Positions 26,019-36,490 are shown, numbered from the stretch's first letter. The stretch: 64,000 nucleotides of DNA from Mycobacterium sp. Aquia_216 (GCF_026723865.1 NZ_CP113529.1:3844001-3908000); one strand, 5' to 3'. The notes: generated by a model not told the origin, from the sequence alone. A program made the numbers and translations.

Positions 26019-27200
26019 ATGGGGTCGAAGCGGAACCGCAGAGCCGGTGTCGTTGATCTGTGGACCAAGAGGGTCCGCGACCCCGACGGCACCACCCGCA
26101 CCGTGCCCAGTTCCCGGCACGGCGCCGGTATGCGCTGGCGGGCAACCTATGTCGGCGATCAGAGCCGAGAGCATTCGCGGTCGTTCGCCCGTAAGACCGA
26201 TGCGCAGCGGTGGCTAGATGAAGTCACGGCGTCGGTGGTCACCGGCCAGTACGTCGACCCCAAGGCCGGGCTGGTCCGGTTCAAGGACTACGCGGAACGC
26301 TGGCGAAAGATGCAGGTCCAGCGACCCAGCAGCCGCGCGCACATCGAAATCATGCTGCGTCTGCACACCTACCCGGTCCTCGGTGACCGTCAGCTGACGT
26401 CGATCCTGCCCTCCGATATCCAGAGTTGGGTCAGGGGCCTGACGTTGGCCCCGGCCACAGTCGGCGTGGTCCACGGCATCGCCTCTACGATCTTCAAGTC
26501 CGCGATCCGCGACCGGCGACTCGCTGCAAACCCCTGCGACGGAACCAAATTGCCGAAGGTGCAGCGTCCGCAGATCGTGCCGCTGACGACCGAGCAGGTC
26601 GAGGCAGTCCGCGCTGAACTGCCCGCCGAGCTACAGGCTCTCGTCACGCTGGCCGCGGGAACCGGTATGCGGCAAGGGGAATGCTTCGGCCTCACCGTCG
26701 ACCGGGTGCGATTCCTTGAGAGAACGCTCACCGTCGACCGGCAACTCATCACCCTGGCGGGAAAGCCACCGGAGTTCGGGCCACCGAAGACGAACGCCAG
26801 CCACCGGACCATCCCGTTGCCCCAGATCGTCGTGGACGCGTTGGCTGCGCATCTGGCGGCGTACCCGGCGGAGCCCGACGGGTTGGTGTTCATGTTGGCG
26901 GGCAAGCCGATCACCCGACAAACGTTCGGACACAAGTGGCGTCCCGCGGCCAAGACGGCGGGGTTGCCGACTGGGACCGGGTTCCACGCGCTGCGGCACT
27001 ACTACGCGAGTCTGCTGATCCGCCACGGGGAGAGCGTCAAGACGGTCCAGACGCGTCTGGGGCACGCGAGCGCCGTCGAGACGCTGGACACCTACAGCCA
27101 GCTGTGGCCGGATTCCGACGACCGGACGCGCGAGGCGATCGACTCGGTGCTGGGATCTACTGCGTACGGACTGCGTACTGGGAAGCCCGCGACGAGCTGA
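26019..27200 (+). CDS. int: Tyrosine integrase
   Basis: The ATG at 26019 is preceded by GGGAGAGAGAGG and gives 393 residues. The N-terminal arm-binding domain precedes a core-binding domain (about 85-170). The catalytic domain has Arg218 (AGTGMRQGE), His323 and Arg326 (FHALRHYYASLL), His349 (LGHASAVETLD) and nucleophile Tyr359 (DTYSQLWPD). The full active-site set is present, so the enzyme should be active. The last 15 codons contain one candidate arm site, and the stop lies 27 bases before the att core. It should recombine attP with the rnpB 3' end. Confidence 0.95.
   Translation: MGSKRNRRAGVVDLWTKRVRDPDGTTRTVPSSRHGAGMRWRATYVGDQSREHSRSFARKTDAQRWLDEVTASVVTGQYVDPKAGLVRFKDYAERWRKMQVQRPSSRAHIEIMLRLHTYPVLGDRQLTSILPSDIQSWVRGLTLAPATVGVVHGIASTIFKSAIRDRRLAANPCDGTKLPKVQRPQIVPLTTEQVEAVRAELPAELQALVTLAAGTGMRQGECFGLTVDRVRFLERTLTVDRQLITLAGKPPEFGPPKTNASHRTIPLPQIVVDALAAHLAAYPAEPDGLVFMLAGKPITRQTFGHKWRPAAKTAGLPTGTGFHALRHYYASLLIRHGESVKTVQTRLGHASAVETLDTYSQLWPDSDDRTREAIDSVLGSTAYGLRTGKPATS
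27156..27182. repeat. Candidate integrase arm-type site, right arm (inside int)
   Basis: This is the exact 27-bp partner of 18130-18156, with two ACTGCGTAC units at an 11-bp period. It lies within the integrase 3' coding end, 45 bases from the attR core. The copy is element DNA, not host, so it is not the crossover site itself. Confidence 0.65.
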
Positions 27201-27222
27201 TCACGCTGGTCCCAGACGTGGG

Positions 27223-27638
<416 letters not shown>

Positions 27639-27646
27639 ACAAACAC

Positions 27647-27682
27647 GGTACTCGCTGGGCAATCTCCTGGCCAGCGAGTACC
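27647..27682. other. 12-bp inverted repeat upstream of rnpB
   Basis: GGTACTCGCTGG and CCAGCGAGTACC form a perfect stem around a 12-base loop, 9 bases from the rnpB 5' end. It could terminate the TetR transcript or be part of the rnpB promoter. A TGGCCA / TACCGT pair with 17-base spacing overlaps it on the minus strand. Confidence 0.4.
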
Positions 27683-27741
27683 CCGAGCCTATTTGACCGT
27701 TGCCCAATAAGGACGTTTGGTGCCACGCTCCTGGCGGGCAC

Positions 27742-28329
27742 CTATTTTCGGGCGAGCGCATGCCAGGCCATATCGGCGATGGCCGCACAGTACTCATCGT
27801 CGACGCGGCTATTCGAGTACAGCGCGCGAACGTTGATCGGCGCCATAACAATCTGCACGGCCGCCACGGTGTTGATCCCGTCGCGCAGTTCGCCGCGTTC
27901 CCTTGCCCGATCGATGACTTTCCGTACCACGGCAAAACGCACTCGCCAGAACATCATTCGAGTTTCTTCATCGTGATGCGCCCGATGCCCCATCACCAAC
28001 GCCCGCAGAAAAGTGCGGCCGATCTCAGTGTTGATTCGATCGGTCACATTCCGTGCCAGTGCCTCCAGGTCTGTCCGCAACGAACCCGTGTCCGTTGCGG
28101 TATCCCAGGTCTCGAGATCGGCCAGCGCCGCATCGACGATCAGCCGTTGCCGATCGCCCCAGTGGCGGTAGATCATCTTCGTTTCGAGATGGTGGCGCTC
28201 GGCCAAGGCCTCGATGCTGAACCGCTCGACGCCCCAGCGGGCCAACTCGTCGAGCACCGCCGGCATCACCTGCGACCGGATGTCCGCGGGAACGACGTCC
28301 CGCGGCTCATCGGATTGTTGCGACGACAT
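27742..28329 (-). CDS. TetR-family transcriptional regulator
   Basis: This 195-residue protein has an N-terminal HTH (about residues 20-65: VLDELARWGVERFSIEALAE, then HHLETKMIYRHWGDRQRLIV) and a helical ligand-binding domain with FLRALVMGHRAHHDEETRMM. The ligand is unknown. It is divergent from nothing nearby: the upstream gene is on the same strand and rnpB follows it. It may regulate itself or the adjacent Rv2228c-type gene. Confidence 0.88.
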   Translation of the reverse strand: MSSQQSDEPRDVVPADIRSQVMPAVLDELARWGVERFSIEALAERHHLETKMIYRHWGDRQRLIVDAALADLETWDTATDTGSLRTDLEALARNVTDRINTEIGRTFLRALVMGHRAHHDEETRMMFWRVRFAVVRKVIDRARERGELRDGINTVAAVQIVMAPINVRALYSNSRVDDEYCAAIADMAWHALARK

Positions 28330-28346
28330 CGGCGACTCCTTAGCGG

Positions 28347-29471
28347 CTAAAGATAGCCGGTTTGATTCACGAGTCGTACAGAAGATGCCCCGTCCGAATA
28401 GAATTCACAGATACTCAGCGATGCTAGGTCAAGATGCAATCGATAGAGGATTCCGGGCCCGGCGTCCAAAGCCAGCCGCAACAACATCTTGATCGGCGTG
28501 ACGTGCGATACGACCAGCACGGTGGCACCTTGATACGTGGCGATGAGGCGTTCCCGCGCCCGGCAGACGCGCTCGAGCGCGGCATCGAAACTCTCTCCAC
28601 CCGGCGGCTTCGTGCTGGTATCCCGAAGCCAGCGCGTGTGTAGTTCGGGATCGCGGTCGGCGGCCTCGGCGAACGTCAAACCCTCCCAGGTCCCGAAATC
28701 GGTCTCGATCAAGTCGTCGTCCACGGTCACGTCCAAGCCCAGCGCTTTGGCGGCCGCTGCCCCGGTGTCGTAGGCCCGTTGCAGCGGCGAGGAGACCACC
28801 GCGGCGATGCCGCCGCGCGCGGCCAGATATCGCGCCGCCGCTTGCGCCTGCTGGCGTCCCAGGTCGGTCAGTTCCGGGTTGCCGCGCCCGGAATAGCGGC
28901 GCTGCACCGACAACGCGGTCTGCCCATGGCGCAGCAACAGCAGCCTGGTCGGGGTGCCGCGCGCACCGGTCCACCCGGGCGACGACGAGGATTGCGTCGC
29001 AGCACTTCTCGCGGCCGGGACCTCGGCGGGTTCGGCGACCCGCGGCTCGGGTTTTTCGGCAGTGACCTCGGCTGCGGCGTCCATCGCTTCGTTGGCCAGC
29101 CGATCGGCGTGCTTATTGCGTTCACGCGGAATCCACGTGTAGCTGATCCGGTCGAACCGCGCCGCCAACTTTCGGGCCTGGCCGTGCAGCTCGATCAGGT
29201 CGGGGTGCTTGACCTTCCACCGCCCGGACATCTGCTCGACCACCAGCTTGGAATCCATGAAGACCTCAGCCTCGCGGGCCCCCAGCTTCACAGCGTCTTC
29301 CAAACCGGCTATAAGACCGCGGTATTCGGCGACATTGTTGGTCGCTCGGCCGATGGCCTGCTTGCTTTCGGCCAGCACGGTGGCGCGGTCCACGGTGTGC
29401 ACGACCGCGCCGTATCCGGCCGGCCCGGGATTACCGCGGGACCCACCGTCGGCTTCGATGACGACCTTCAC
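28347..29471 (-). CDS. RNase HI - histidine phosphatase fusion (Rv2228c-like)
   Basis: From GTG 29471 the protein has 374 residues. Residues 1-135 form an RNase HI domain with catalytic acids in VIEADGGSRGNPGPAGYGAV, NNVAEYRGLIAGLEDA, VFMDSKLVVEQM and KHADRLANEA. After a Pro/Ser linker, residues about 170-370 form a histidine phosphatase (CobC-type) with LLLLRHGQTALSVQRRYSG and VVSHVTPIKMLLR. In M. tuberculosis the homologue removes RNA from RNA-DNA hybrids and has alpha-ribazole phosphatase activity in the B12 pathway. Its start overlaps the stop of the gene before it. Confidence 0.94.
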   Translation of the reverse strand: MKVVIEADGGSRGNPGPAGYGAVVHTVDRATVLAESKQAIGRATNNVAEYRGLIAGLEDAVKLGAREAEVFMDSKLVVEQMSGRWKVKHPDLIELHGQARKLAARFDRISYTWIPRERNKHADRLANEAMDAAAEVTAEKPEPRVAEPAEVPAARSAATQSSSSPGWTGARGTPTRLLLLRHGQTALSVQRRYSGRGNPELTDLGRQQAQAAARYLAARGGIAAVVSSPLQRAYDTGAAAAKALGLDVTVDDDLIETDFGTWEGLTFAEAADRDPELHTRWLRDTSTKPPGGESFDAALERVCRARERLIATYQGATVLVVSHVTPIKMLLRLALDAGPGILYRLHLDLASLSICEFYSDGASSVRLVNQTGYL

Positions 29472-30205
29472 TGGCCGAGCCCCTTGACCCGCAACAGAAT
29501 CGCACTGCACTCCGGGCAGCGCACCACGTCGTCGTCGGCGGCCGCGGCGATGCGGGCCAGTTCGCCTCGGTCGATCTCGATCCGGCACGCGCCGCACCGA
29601 TGTCCCAGCAACGGCCCGGCACCCGGTCCTCCCCCGGCACGCAGGCGTTCGTAAAGGGCGGACAAACCTGGGTCAAGCGCCGCGACCAGGCCGTCGCGTC
29701 GCGACGAACGAGCCTGCCGGGATTCCTCGATTTCGGCTAGTGCGGCATCGAGGGCCTGCTGCACGCCGGCCAGATCGGCTTGCAGTCTCTCGATCGCGAC
29801 CTGCTCGGCGGCCAACTGGGCCTGCAACTCCTCACGTTGTTCCATGACTTCCAGCAGCGAATCTTCCAGACTGGACTGCCGGCGCAGCAGGGTGTCCAGC
29901 TCGTGCTGCAGATCCGCCAACTGCTTGGCGTCGGTGGCCCCCGACGAGAGCAACGATCGGTCGCGGTCTTCGCGCTGGCGCACCGCCGCGATCTCCGACT
30001 CGTACCGGGCAACCTGAACGTCCAAATCCTCCACTGCGATTCGCACCGCGGCCAGCCGGTCGTTGGCGGCGTCATGTTCACCGCGGATTCGCTCGATGTC
30101 CTCCCGCTGCGGCAGATGTGTGGCCCGGTGCGCCATCCTCGACAGCTCGGCATCCAGTTCGGTCAACTCCAAGAGCGAACGCTGCTGTGCTACTTCGGCT
30201 TTCAT
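29468..30205 (-). CDS. Coiled-coil protein with C-terminal zinc ribbon (Rv2229c-like)
   Basis: This 245-residue protein starts at ATG 30205 ([20 protein letters not shown]). Residues 5-180 form a long coiled coil, and a zinc ribbon closes the protein: [17 protein letters not shown] ... [12 protein letters not shown]. The fold matches the DUF164/CT398-like family, seen in many bacteria next to NIF3-type genes. The molecular role is uncertain. It overlaps both neighbours by 4 bases, so all are translationally coupled. Confidence 0.88.
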   Translation of the reverse strand: MKAEVAQQRSLLELTELDAELSRMAHRATHLPQREDIERIRGEHDAANDRLAAVRIAVEDLDVQVARYESEIAAVRQREDRDRSLLSSGATDAKQLADLQHELDTLLRRQSSLEDSLLEVMEQREELQAQLAAEQVAIERLQADLAGVQQALDAALAEIEESRQARSSRRDGLVAALDPGLSALYERLRAGGGPGAGPLLGHRCGACRIEIDRGELARIAAAADDDVVRCPECSAILLRVKGLGQ

Positions 30206-31350
30206 GATTGATCTCCCCTTGTTTCGTGGCCGAGGCACCCCAGATCCCAGGGATCGGTCCGGGTGTTAGACACGCGCACCGGCAGCGCCGCACCGAAACG
30301 GGACCGCAGCACGTCAGCGGCTTGTGCGCACCAGGGGAATTCGCTGGCCCAGTGTGCGACGTCGATCAGCGCCACCTCCGAGGCCCGGCGATGCTCGTCG
30401 GCCGGATGATGCCGCAGATCGGCAGTCACGTAGGCCTGCACGTCGGCACGGGCCACGGTGCTCAGCAGCGAGTCCCCGGCGCCGCCACACACCGCGACCC
30501 GCGACACGACACCGTCGGGGTCGCCGGCGGCGCGTACGCCCCAGGTGGTCTGCGGCAATGCGGCACTGACGCGAGAAACGAAGGCCCGCAACGATTCCGG
30601 TTGCGGCAGGGTACCGATACGGCCCAGTCCGGTGTCGCCGGGCGGAGGCACCATCGCGAAGATGTCGAACGCGGGCTCTTCGTACGGGTGAGCCGCGCGC
30701 AGCGCCGCCAGCACCGCCGCCCGGAGCCGCGCCGGTGCGACGACCTCGAACCGGTCTTCGTCCACCCGCTCGACGGTTCCGACGTTGCCCACCGCGGGCG
30801 TGGCCCCGTCATGCGGCAGGAACTGCCCGATGCCGCTGACGCTCCAGCTGCAGTGCGAGTAGTCACCGATGTGGCCGGCCCCGGCCTCAAACACGGCGGC
30901 CCGCACCGCTTCCGCGTTCTCGTGCGGCACGTAGATCACCCACTTGTCGAGATCGGCGCTGTCCGATAGTGGTTCGAGCACGGACTCGACGGTGAGGCCG
31001 AGCGCGTGCGCCAGCGCGTCGGAGACACCCGGCGACGCCGAGTCGGCGTTGGTGTGTGCGGTGAACAGCGAACGCCCATTTCGAATCAACCGATGCACCA
31101 GCGCACCCTTGGGCGTGCTGGCCGCGACGGTATCGACCCCGCGCAGCAGCAACGGGTGATGCGCCAGCAGCAGCCCGGCATCGGGAACCTCGTCGACGAC
31201 CGCCGGTGTGGCGTCGACGGCAATCGTCACCGAGCCCAGCATGTCATCGGGATCGCCGCAGACCAGGCCGACCGAATCCCACGATTGGGCGAGCCGCGGC
31301 GGGTAGGCCTCGTCCAGGACCTCGATGACGTCGGATAGCCGTGCGCTCAC
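30202..31350 (-). CDS. NIF3-like GTP cyclohydrolase I type 2 family protein
   Basis: With the GTG at 31350 the protein has 382 residues. The N-terminal half carries the metal site ([20 protein letters not shown] and [19 protein letters not shown]), an inserted PII-like domain has [17 protein letters not shown], and the C-terminus ends with [13 protein letters not shown], completing the site. The family is widely conserved; its physiological role is unsettled. It is coupled by 4-base overlaps to the zinc-ribbon gene and to cobC. Confidence 0.92.
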   Translation of the reverse strand: MSARLSDVIEVLDEAYPPRLAQSWDSVGLVCGDPDDMLGSVTIAVDATPAVVDEVPDAGLLLAHHPLLLRGVDTVAASTPKGALVHRLIRNGRSLFTAHTNADSASPGVSDALAHALGLTVESVLEPLSDSADLDKWVIYVPHENAEAVRAAVFEAGAGHIGDYSHCSWSVSGIGQFLPHDGATPAVGNVGTVERVDEDRFEVVAPARLRAAVLAALRAAHPYEEPAFDIFAMVPPPGDTGLGRIGTLPQPESLRAFVSRVSAALPQTTWGVRAAGDPDGVVSRVAVCGGAGDSLLSTVARADVQAYVTADLRHHPADEHRRASEVALIDVAHWASEFPWCAQAADVLRSRFGAALPVRVSNTRTDPWDLGCLGHETRGDQS

Positions 31351-32390
31351 CGGCGCCTCCCACTGTGCGAGACGGGCCTGGTCTCCGCGATGGCTTGGAC
31401 CAGCAGCGGCCATTCTCGCCGCACCGCGGCCCGTAGATAATGCTCGTCCAGACCGACGAACGTGTCACAGCGGCGAACAGCGATCTTGTTGTCGTGCAGA
31501 CTATTTCGTATTCGAGTGGCATCGGGGATGCGAAACAGCACGAACGGCGCCTCGCCGTCGACCACGTCGGCGTCCACCGTCGTCAGACCCACCACCATCT
31601 CGGTGCGCAACTGGGCCAGCCGCGCGGCGCAGGCTTGCGCCTCGGCAACCGCGTCCGCCGCACAACAGGCGGCGATGGCCGTCAGTTGCAGCGTGCCCAC
31701 CGGCCAGTGCGCACGCTGGGCGGTCAACCGCGCCAACACCTCTGGCGCGCCCAGCGCGTAGCCCACACGCAATCCGGCCAGCGCCCAGGTCTTGGTCAAA
31801 CTGCGCAGCACCAGCACATCGGCCGGCGACTCGGCGGCGAGCGACTCCGGCTCGCCGGGAATCGAATCCGCGAACGCCTCGTCCACCACCAGAATCCGGC
31901 CGGGCCGGCGCAGTGCGAGGAGCTGCTCGCGGCGGTGCAGCACGGAGGTGGGGTTGGTCGGATTGCCCACCACGACGAGGTCGGCATCCTCGGGTACGTC
32001 CACGCCGTCGAGGCCGAACGGCGGCTCGAGGACGACGTGGTGCACCGGCACCCCGGCCGCGCTCAGCGCCACGGCCGGCTCGGTGAACGACGGCGCGATG
32101 ATCGCCGCCCGCGCCGGCCGCAGATTGGGCAGCAACGCGAAGCCCTCCGCCGCGCCCGCCAGCGGCAGCACCTCGTCGCGCGCCCGGCCATGCCGCTGCG
32201 CGATCGCGTCGTGCGCGCGGTACACGTCCTCGGCGCCGGGGTAGCGCGCCAGATCCGGCAGCCGCGCGGCCAGCCGCTGGGTCAGCCAGTGTGGTGGATG
32301 CGCATGACGGACGTTGACCGCGAAATCGAGCATCCCCGGCGCGGCGGCCTGATCGCCGTGATAGCGCGCCATCGGTTCCGGACTCGCCAT
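31347..32390 (-). CDS. cobC: Threonine-phosphate decarboxylase-like aminotransferase CobC
   Basis: This 347-residue PLP enzyme of fold type I has the N-terminal [13 protein letters not shown] motif of CobC/CobD-type proteins, [32 protein letters not shown], and the PLP lysine in [20 protein letters not shown]. The family supplies aminopropanol phosphate for cobalamin or acts as a related histidinol-phosphate aminotransferase. Co-location with the phosphatase fusion and cobD supports the B12 link. An in-frame ATG 6 codons later is an alternative start. Confidence 0.9.
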   Translation of the reverse strand: MASPEPMARYHGDQAAAPGMLDFAVNVRHAHPPHWLTQRLAARLPDLARYPGAEDVYRAHDAIAQRHGRARDEVLPLAGAAEGFALLPNLRPARAAIIAPSFTEPAVALSAAGVPVHHVVLEPPFGLDGVDVPEDADLVVVGNPTNPTSVLHRREQLLALRRPGRILVVDEAFADSIPGEPESLAAESPADVLVLRSLTKTWALAGLRVGYALGAPEVLARLTAQRAHWPVGTLQLTAIAACCAADAVAEAQACAARLAQLRTEMVVGLTTVDADVVDGEAPFVLFRIPDATRIRNSLHDNKIAVRRCDTFVGLDEHYLRAAVRREWPLLVQAIAETRPVSHSGRRR

Positions 32391-32453
32391 CCGTGAAACA
32401 CTAGTGCGCCGTCGCGGCGCCGCTCACCCGACCGCTAGATCAGCCCGACCCGG

Positions 32454-33305
32454 TCACGCGAAGCGCTGAATGAATTTCACGGTGACGTCGGCGACCTCTT
32501 TCCAACCGCCGTCGATGACCAAGGAGTGGCCGCGGCCGGGAATTCGCTCGATCTCGGTTACGCCCGGGTTCTGCTTGGACTGGAGCTTGAAGGTGGCCTC
32601 GGTGATCGCCAGCGGGATGGTGTGGTCGTTTTCGCCCGCGATCACCAACAGCGGACCGCGGTCGGGATTCTTAGCGCCCACCCGGGTCTCGCTGAATGGG
32701 TTGAAGTTCGCCACCGCCGCCTGAAACAGGGGCAGCCCCGGCGCCGGGACGTGGTAGGTCTCGTAGAGCTCCCTCGCTTCGGCTTCCTCGAGGTTGTTGG
32801 CCCAGCCGTACTTGTACTGCTCGAAGGTCAGCGCGATCGCCTTGCCGTAATTGGCCGGATTTCCCAGGACCGGGAACGACGATTTCAGCGACGAGATCGG
32901 CAGCGGCAGAATCCCTCTGAATGGGGCGTTGTCGATCGACACCGTCGCCACGGACGCACCGGAGCCGGCGATTTTCTGCGCTATCAATCCGCCGAACGAG
33001 TGACCGACGACCGCGGGTTTCTTCGTCAGCCGCTTGATGGCGTCCAGGTAGTGGTCGGTGACGGCTTGAACCTTTTTGTGCGCGAACACTTCCGGATGGT
33101 CGAACGCCTCCTGGACACTGGCCGGGTCGTCGGGCCAACCGGGGGCGACGGTCGTGTAGCCGTTGGCCTCGAACAACTCACGCCAGCGTTGCCAACTGCT
33201 GGACAGCAGCCACAAACCGTGCACGAACACCACCGGGGTCAGCCCGGAAGCGTTGGCCCTTTCGATCTCCGCCTCTTCCCAGGCGGTGACGGTGCTGGCG
33301 GTCAT
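32454..33305 (-). CDS. Alpha/beta hydrolase
   Basis: This 283-residue protein starts at ATG 33305 (MTASTVTAWEEAEIERANAS). It has the fold's landmarks: PVVFVHGLWLLSSSWQRW (oxyanion HG), nucleophile elbow VVGHSFGGLIAQ, LLVIAGENDHTIPLAI (acid) and IPGRGHSLVIDGGW (histidine). The substrate is unknown. It is divergent from ptkA and is not part of the core Rv2230c-Rv2234 order in M. tuberculosis, so it may be an insertion. Confidence 0.88.
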   Translation of the reverse strand: MTASTVTAWEEAEIERANASGLTPVVFVHGLWLLSSSWQRWRELFEANGYTTVAPGWPDDPASVQEAFDHPEVFAHKKVQAVTDHYLDAIKRLTKKPAVVGHSFGGLIAQKIAGSGASVATVSIDNAPFRGILPLPISSLKSSFPVLGNPANYGKAIALTFEQYKYGWANNLEEAEARELYETYHVPAPGLPLFQAAVANFNPFSETRVGAKNPDRGPLLVIAGENDHTIPLAITEATFKLQSKQNPGVTEIERIPGRGHSLVIDGGWKEVADVTVKFIQRFA

Positions 33306-33465
33306 AGTGATTCCTTCCGCAGTCCCGATCGCAACTCGGCGCAGCAAAACACTAACCCGCGTAACTCCTTGTCAACAGCGGTAAGAATCCGCGGGAAGCA
33401 AACCAATCGGTTACCTGTGGCCTCCCGTCGACGCCGCACCACACGCCATCGACGAGAATGGTGAC

Positions 33466-34131
33466 GTGACAGGAGCAGTTTCTCCGGCGCCCCAGCTGGT
33501 GATCTTCGATCTGGACGGCACCCTGACCGATTCCGCGGAAGGGATCGTCGCCAGCTTCCTCCATGCCCTCGGCCACATCGGTGCCCCCGTGCCGGAGGGT
33601 GACCTGGCCGCGCAGATCGTCGGCCCGCCGATGGACGAAACGTTCCACACCATGGGCCTTGGCCAGAACGCCGACGCGGCGTTCGCCGCGTTCCGGGCCG
33701 AGTACGGCGCTCGGGGCTGGGCGATCAACAGCTTGTTCGACGGAATCGAGGCGCTGCTGGCCGATCTGCGCGCCGCCGGGGTACGGCTGGCCGTGGCGAC
33801 CTCCAAGCTCGAGCCGACGGCCCAGCGGATCCTGGCCCACTTCGACCTCGATCAGTATTTCGAGGTCATCGCCGGCGCGTGCCCGGACGGGTCCCGCCGG
33901 AGCAAGGAGGAGGTGCTCGCGCACGCGCTGGCCCAGCTACGGCCCCTGCCCGAGCGCGTGCTGATGGTCGGTGACCGTAGCCACGACGTCGACGGAGCGG
34001 CCGCGCATGGCATCGACACCGTCGTGGTCGGCTGGGGCTACGGCAAGGCCGATTTCGCCGACGGCATCGCCGCGACGGGCGTGACACACGCCGCGACCAT
34101 CTCCGACCTGCGGAGGGCGCTGGGTGTCTGA
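33466..34131 (+). CDS. ptkA: HAD-fold protein tyrosine kinase PtkA, core only
   Basis: This 221-residue protein has HAD motifs I (LVIFDLDGTLTDSAEG), II (VATSK), III and IV (MVGDRSHDVDGAAAHG). In M. tuberculosis PtkA is an unusual HAD-type tyrosine kinase that phosphorylates PtpA; that protein is 291 residues with a disordered N-terminal extension, which is absent here. The GTG at 33466 is the first start in this frame; upstream the frame stays open but has no start codon near. ptpA overlaps its end by 8 bases. Confidence 0.85.
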   Translation: MTGAVSPAPQLVIFDLDGTLTDSAEGIVASFLHALGHIGAPVPEGDLAAQIVGPPMDETFHTMGLGQNADAAFAAFRAEYGARGWAINSLFDGIEALLADLRAAGVRLAVATSKLEPTAQRILAHFDLDQYFEVIAGACPDGSRRSKEEVLAHALAQLRPLPERVLMVGDRSHDVDGAAAHGIDTVVVGWGYGKADFADGIAATGVTHAATISDLRRALGV

Positions 34132-34612
34132 GTTGCATGTGACCTTCGTCTGCAGCGGCAACATCTGCCGCTCGCCGATGGCCGAGAAAATGTTCGCCGA
34201 CCAGCTGCGGCAGCGCGGACTTGCCGATGCGGTGCGGGTGACCAGTGCGGGCACCGGCAACTGGCATGTCGGAAGTGGGGCCGACGAGCGAGCGGCCAAG
34301 GTCCTGCGTGCCCACGGCTATTCGACCGACCACCGCGCCGCGCAGGTCGACGACGACCACCTGGGCGCCGACCTGGTGGTGGCCCTGGGCCGCAACCATC
34401 TTCGGATGTTGCAGCAGCTCGGCGTCGACCACGACCGGATCAGGATGCTGCGCTCGTTCGACCCGCGCTCGGGCGCCCATGCCCTCGACGTCGAGGATCC
34501 CTACTACGGCGACCATGCCGACTTCGAAGAGGTCCTGGCCGTCATCGAGGCCGCATTGCCCGGCCTGCACGACTGGGTCGACGAGCAACTAGCGCAAAAC
34601 GGGCACGGTTGA
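34124..34612 (+). CDS. ptpA: Low-molecular-weight protein tyrosine phosphatase PtpA
   Basis: This 162-residue phosphatase carries the signature loop VTFVCSGNICRSPMAEKMF (CxxxxxR) and the general acid loop DVEDPYYGDHADFEE (DPYY). In pathogenic mycobacteria PtpA is secreted and blocks phagosome acidification. Its GTG start is inside the ptkA end (8-base overlap), and its stop overlaps the SURF1 start, so kinase, phosphatase and SURF1 form one coupled unit. Confidence 0.94.
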   Translation: MSELHVTFVCSGNICRSPMAEKMFADQLRQRGLADAVRVTSAGTGNWHVGSGADERAAKVLRAHGYSTDHRAAQVDDDHLGADLVVALGRNHLRMLQQLGVDHDRIRMLRSFDPRSGAHALDVEDPYYGDHADFEEVLAVIEAALPGLHDWVDEQLAQNGHG

Positions 34613-35436
34613 TGCCGAAAAACCGGGTGCGGCTGGCATTCCTGCTACGGCCGGGCTGGATAGCGCTGATCCTGGTGGTCATCGCCTTCACCTACCTGTG
34701 TTTCATGGTGCTCGCGCCGTGGCAACTGGGAAAGAACGCCCGCACCTCCCGGGAGAATCAGCAGATCGCGAACTCACTCGACACCGCGCCAGTGCCCTTG
34801 AAAACCTTGTTGCCGCAGCAAGATTCGTCGGCATCCAGCGCGCAATGGCGCAGGGTGACCGCAACCGGGCACTACCTGCCCGACGTTGAGGTGCTGGCCC
34901 GTTTGCGAGTTGTCGAGGGAGATCAGGCTTTTGAAGTGCTGGCCCCGTTCGTCGTCGACGGCGGGCCGACCGTTCTCGTCGACCGTGGTTACGTGCGCCC
35001 CGAGCCCGGGTCGCACGTCCCGGCCATCCCCCGCCCGCCGCAAGAAACGGTGACCCTCACTGCGCGGCTGCGAGACTCCGAGCCGGCGGTTCAGGACAAG
35101 GAGCCGTTTTCTAGAGACGGTGTGCAGCAGGTGTATTCGATCAACACCGAACAGGTCTCGGTGCTGACCAAGGTCCCGCTGGCCGGGTCGTACCTGCAAT
35201 TGGTCGAAGCCCAGCCGGGCGGACTCGGGGTGATCGGCGTGCCGCACCTCGACGCCGGGCCGTTTCTGTCCTACGGCATCCAGTGGATTTCGTTTGGCAT
35301 CCTGGCCCCGATTGGGCTGGGCTATTTCGCGTACTCCGAGATCCGGATCCGGCGTCAAGAAAAGCAGGCAAAGGCGCCCGACACCCCGATGACCGTCGAG
35401 GAGAAGCTCGACGACCGCTACGGCCGGCGCCGTTGA
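34612..35436 (+). CDS. SURF1-family membrane protein
   Basis: The ATG at 34612 overlaps the ptpA TGA (TGATG); a TTG one codon earlier is possible. The 274-residue protein has two membrane helices, one N-terminal (GWIALILVVIAFTYLCFMVL) followed by APWQLGKN, and one C-terminal (QWISFGILAPIGLGYFAY), with a soluble loop between. SURF1 proteins assist cytochrome oxidase assembly. Confidence 0.9.
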   Translation: MPKNRVRLAFLLRPGWIALILVVIAFTYLCFMVLAPWQLGKNARTSRENQQIANSLDTAPVPLKTLLPQQDSSASSAQWRRVTATGHYLPDVEVLARLRVVEGDQAFEVLAPFVVDGGPTVLVDRGYVRPEPGSHVPAIPRPPQETVTLTARLRDSEPAVQDKEPFSRDGVQQVYSINTEQVSVLTKVPLAGSYLQLVEAQPGGLGVIGVPHLDAGPFLSYGIQWISFGILAPIGLGYFAYSEIRIRRQEKQAKAPDTPMTVEEKLDDRYGRRR

Positions 35437-35466
35437 GTGCGCGCTGAGGGCGCCCCACCCGCACAT

Positions 35467-36411
35467 TCAACGCCGCCAACGCACACTCGACAACGCGGCC
35501 AGCGAGGCGGCCGCCAGTTGCACCAGCCGCGACAGCGTCACCGCGCGGCGCAGGTCGGCCACGGCGGGCTCGCGCCCGTCGCCGAGCGTGGGGCGAATCT
35601 GCAGCTCGTGCTGGTACTGCGTGGGGCCACCCAGCCGAACGTCCAGCGCTCCGGCGAAGGCCGCCTCGACGACCCCGGCGTTGGGACTGGGATGCCGGAC
35701 CGCGTCGCGGTGCCAGGCCGCGACCGCACTCGACGGCGATCCGCCGACCAGCGGTGCACACACCACCACCAGCCCCGCGGTAACCCGGGCCGGGGTATAG
35801 TTGGCTAGGTCGTCCAATCGTGCTGCAGCCCAACCGAATCGGATGTAGCGTGGCGAGCGGTGGCCGATCATCGCATCCAGAGTGTTGATGGCGCGGTAAA
35901 CCAGCACAGCGGGCACTCCCCCCGCGGTCGCCCACAGCAGCGGTGCCACCTGGGCGTCGGAGGTGTTCTCGGCAACGGATTCCAGCGCCGCCCGGGTCAA
36001 TCCCGCGCCATCCAGCCGGGCCGGATCGCGTCCGCACAGCGACGGCAGCAGTCGCCGCGCGGCCTCGACGTCGTTGCGATCGAGCAGCTGCGCCATCTCC
36101 AGGCCGGTGCGCGCCAGCGACGTTCCGCCCAGCGCGACCCAGGTGGCCGCGGCGGTGGTGGCGATCGACCAGCGCGGCCCGCGGCGCGCGGCGGTTCGCT
36201 GCACCGCCGCGGCGAGCAGCCCCACCGTGCCGACCGCCAGGCTCACGTGTAGCGCACCGGCGATCTTGGTGTCGCGGTAGGTGACCTGCTCCAGCTTGGC
36301 GGCCGCTTGACCGAAAACCGCGACCGGATGACCCCTGTGCGGGTCGCTCAGCGCGAGGTCGGTCAGGTAGCCGACCAGCACGCCGACGATCCGGGTCCGC
36401 GTCGCGAGCAC
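35467..36411 (-). CDS. cobD: Adenosylcobinamide-phosphate synthase CobD
   Basis: This 314-residue multi-pass membrane protein begins with [20 protein letters not shown] and has the family signatures [52 protein letters not shown] and [20 protein letters not shown]. It links the aminopropanol arm to cobyric acid in B12 synthesis. It is convergent with the SURF1 gene. The first codon is GTG. Confidence 0.94.
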   Translation of the reverse strand: MLATRTRIVGVLVGYLTDLALSDPHRGHPVAVFGQAAAKLEQVTYRDTKIAGALHVSLAVGTVGLLAAAVQRTAARRGPRWSIATTAAATWVALGGTSLARTGLEMAQLLDRNDVEAARRLLPSLCGRDPARLDGAGLTRAALESVAENTSDAQVAPLLWATAGGVPAVLVYRAINTLDAMIGHRSPRYIRFGWAAARLDDLANYTPARVTAGLVVVCAPLVGGSPSSAVAAWHRDAVRHPSPNAGVVEAAFAGALDVRLGGPTQYQHELQIRPTLGDGREPAVADLRRAVTLSRLVQLAAASLAALSSVRWRR

Positions 36412-36490
36412 CTCGGCAGCGTCTCACATTCGCGATGCAAGTGGGTTCGCCGACCGCCTGTGCCGTCAGCCCGCTGCGTGGTCTACTCGC

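Noticed and set aside
25760..26101. 113-codon minus-strand frame in the xis-int gap
   Set aside because: It overlaps the operators, the int ribosome site and the int start, and has no protein-like features.
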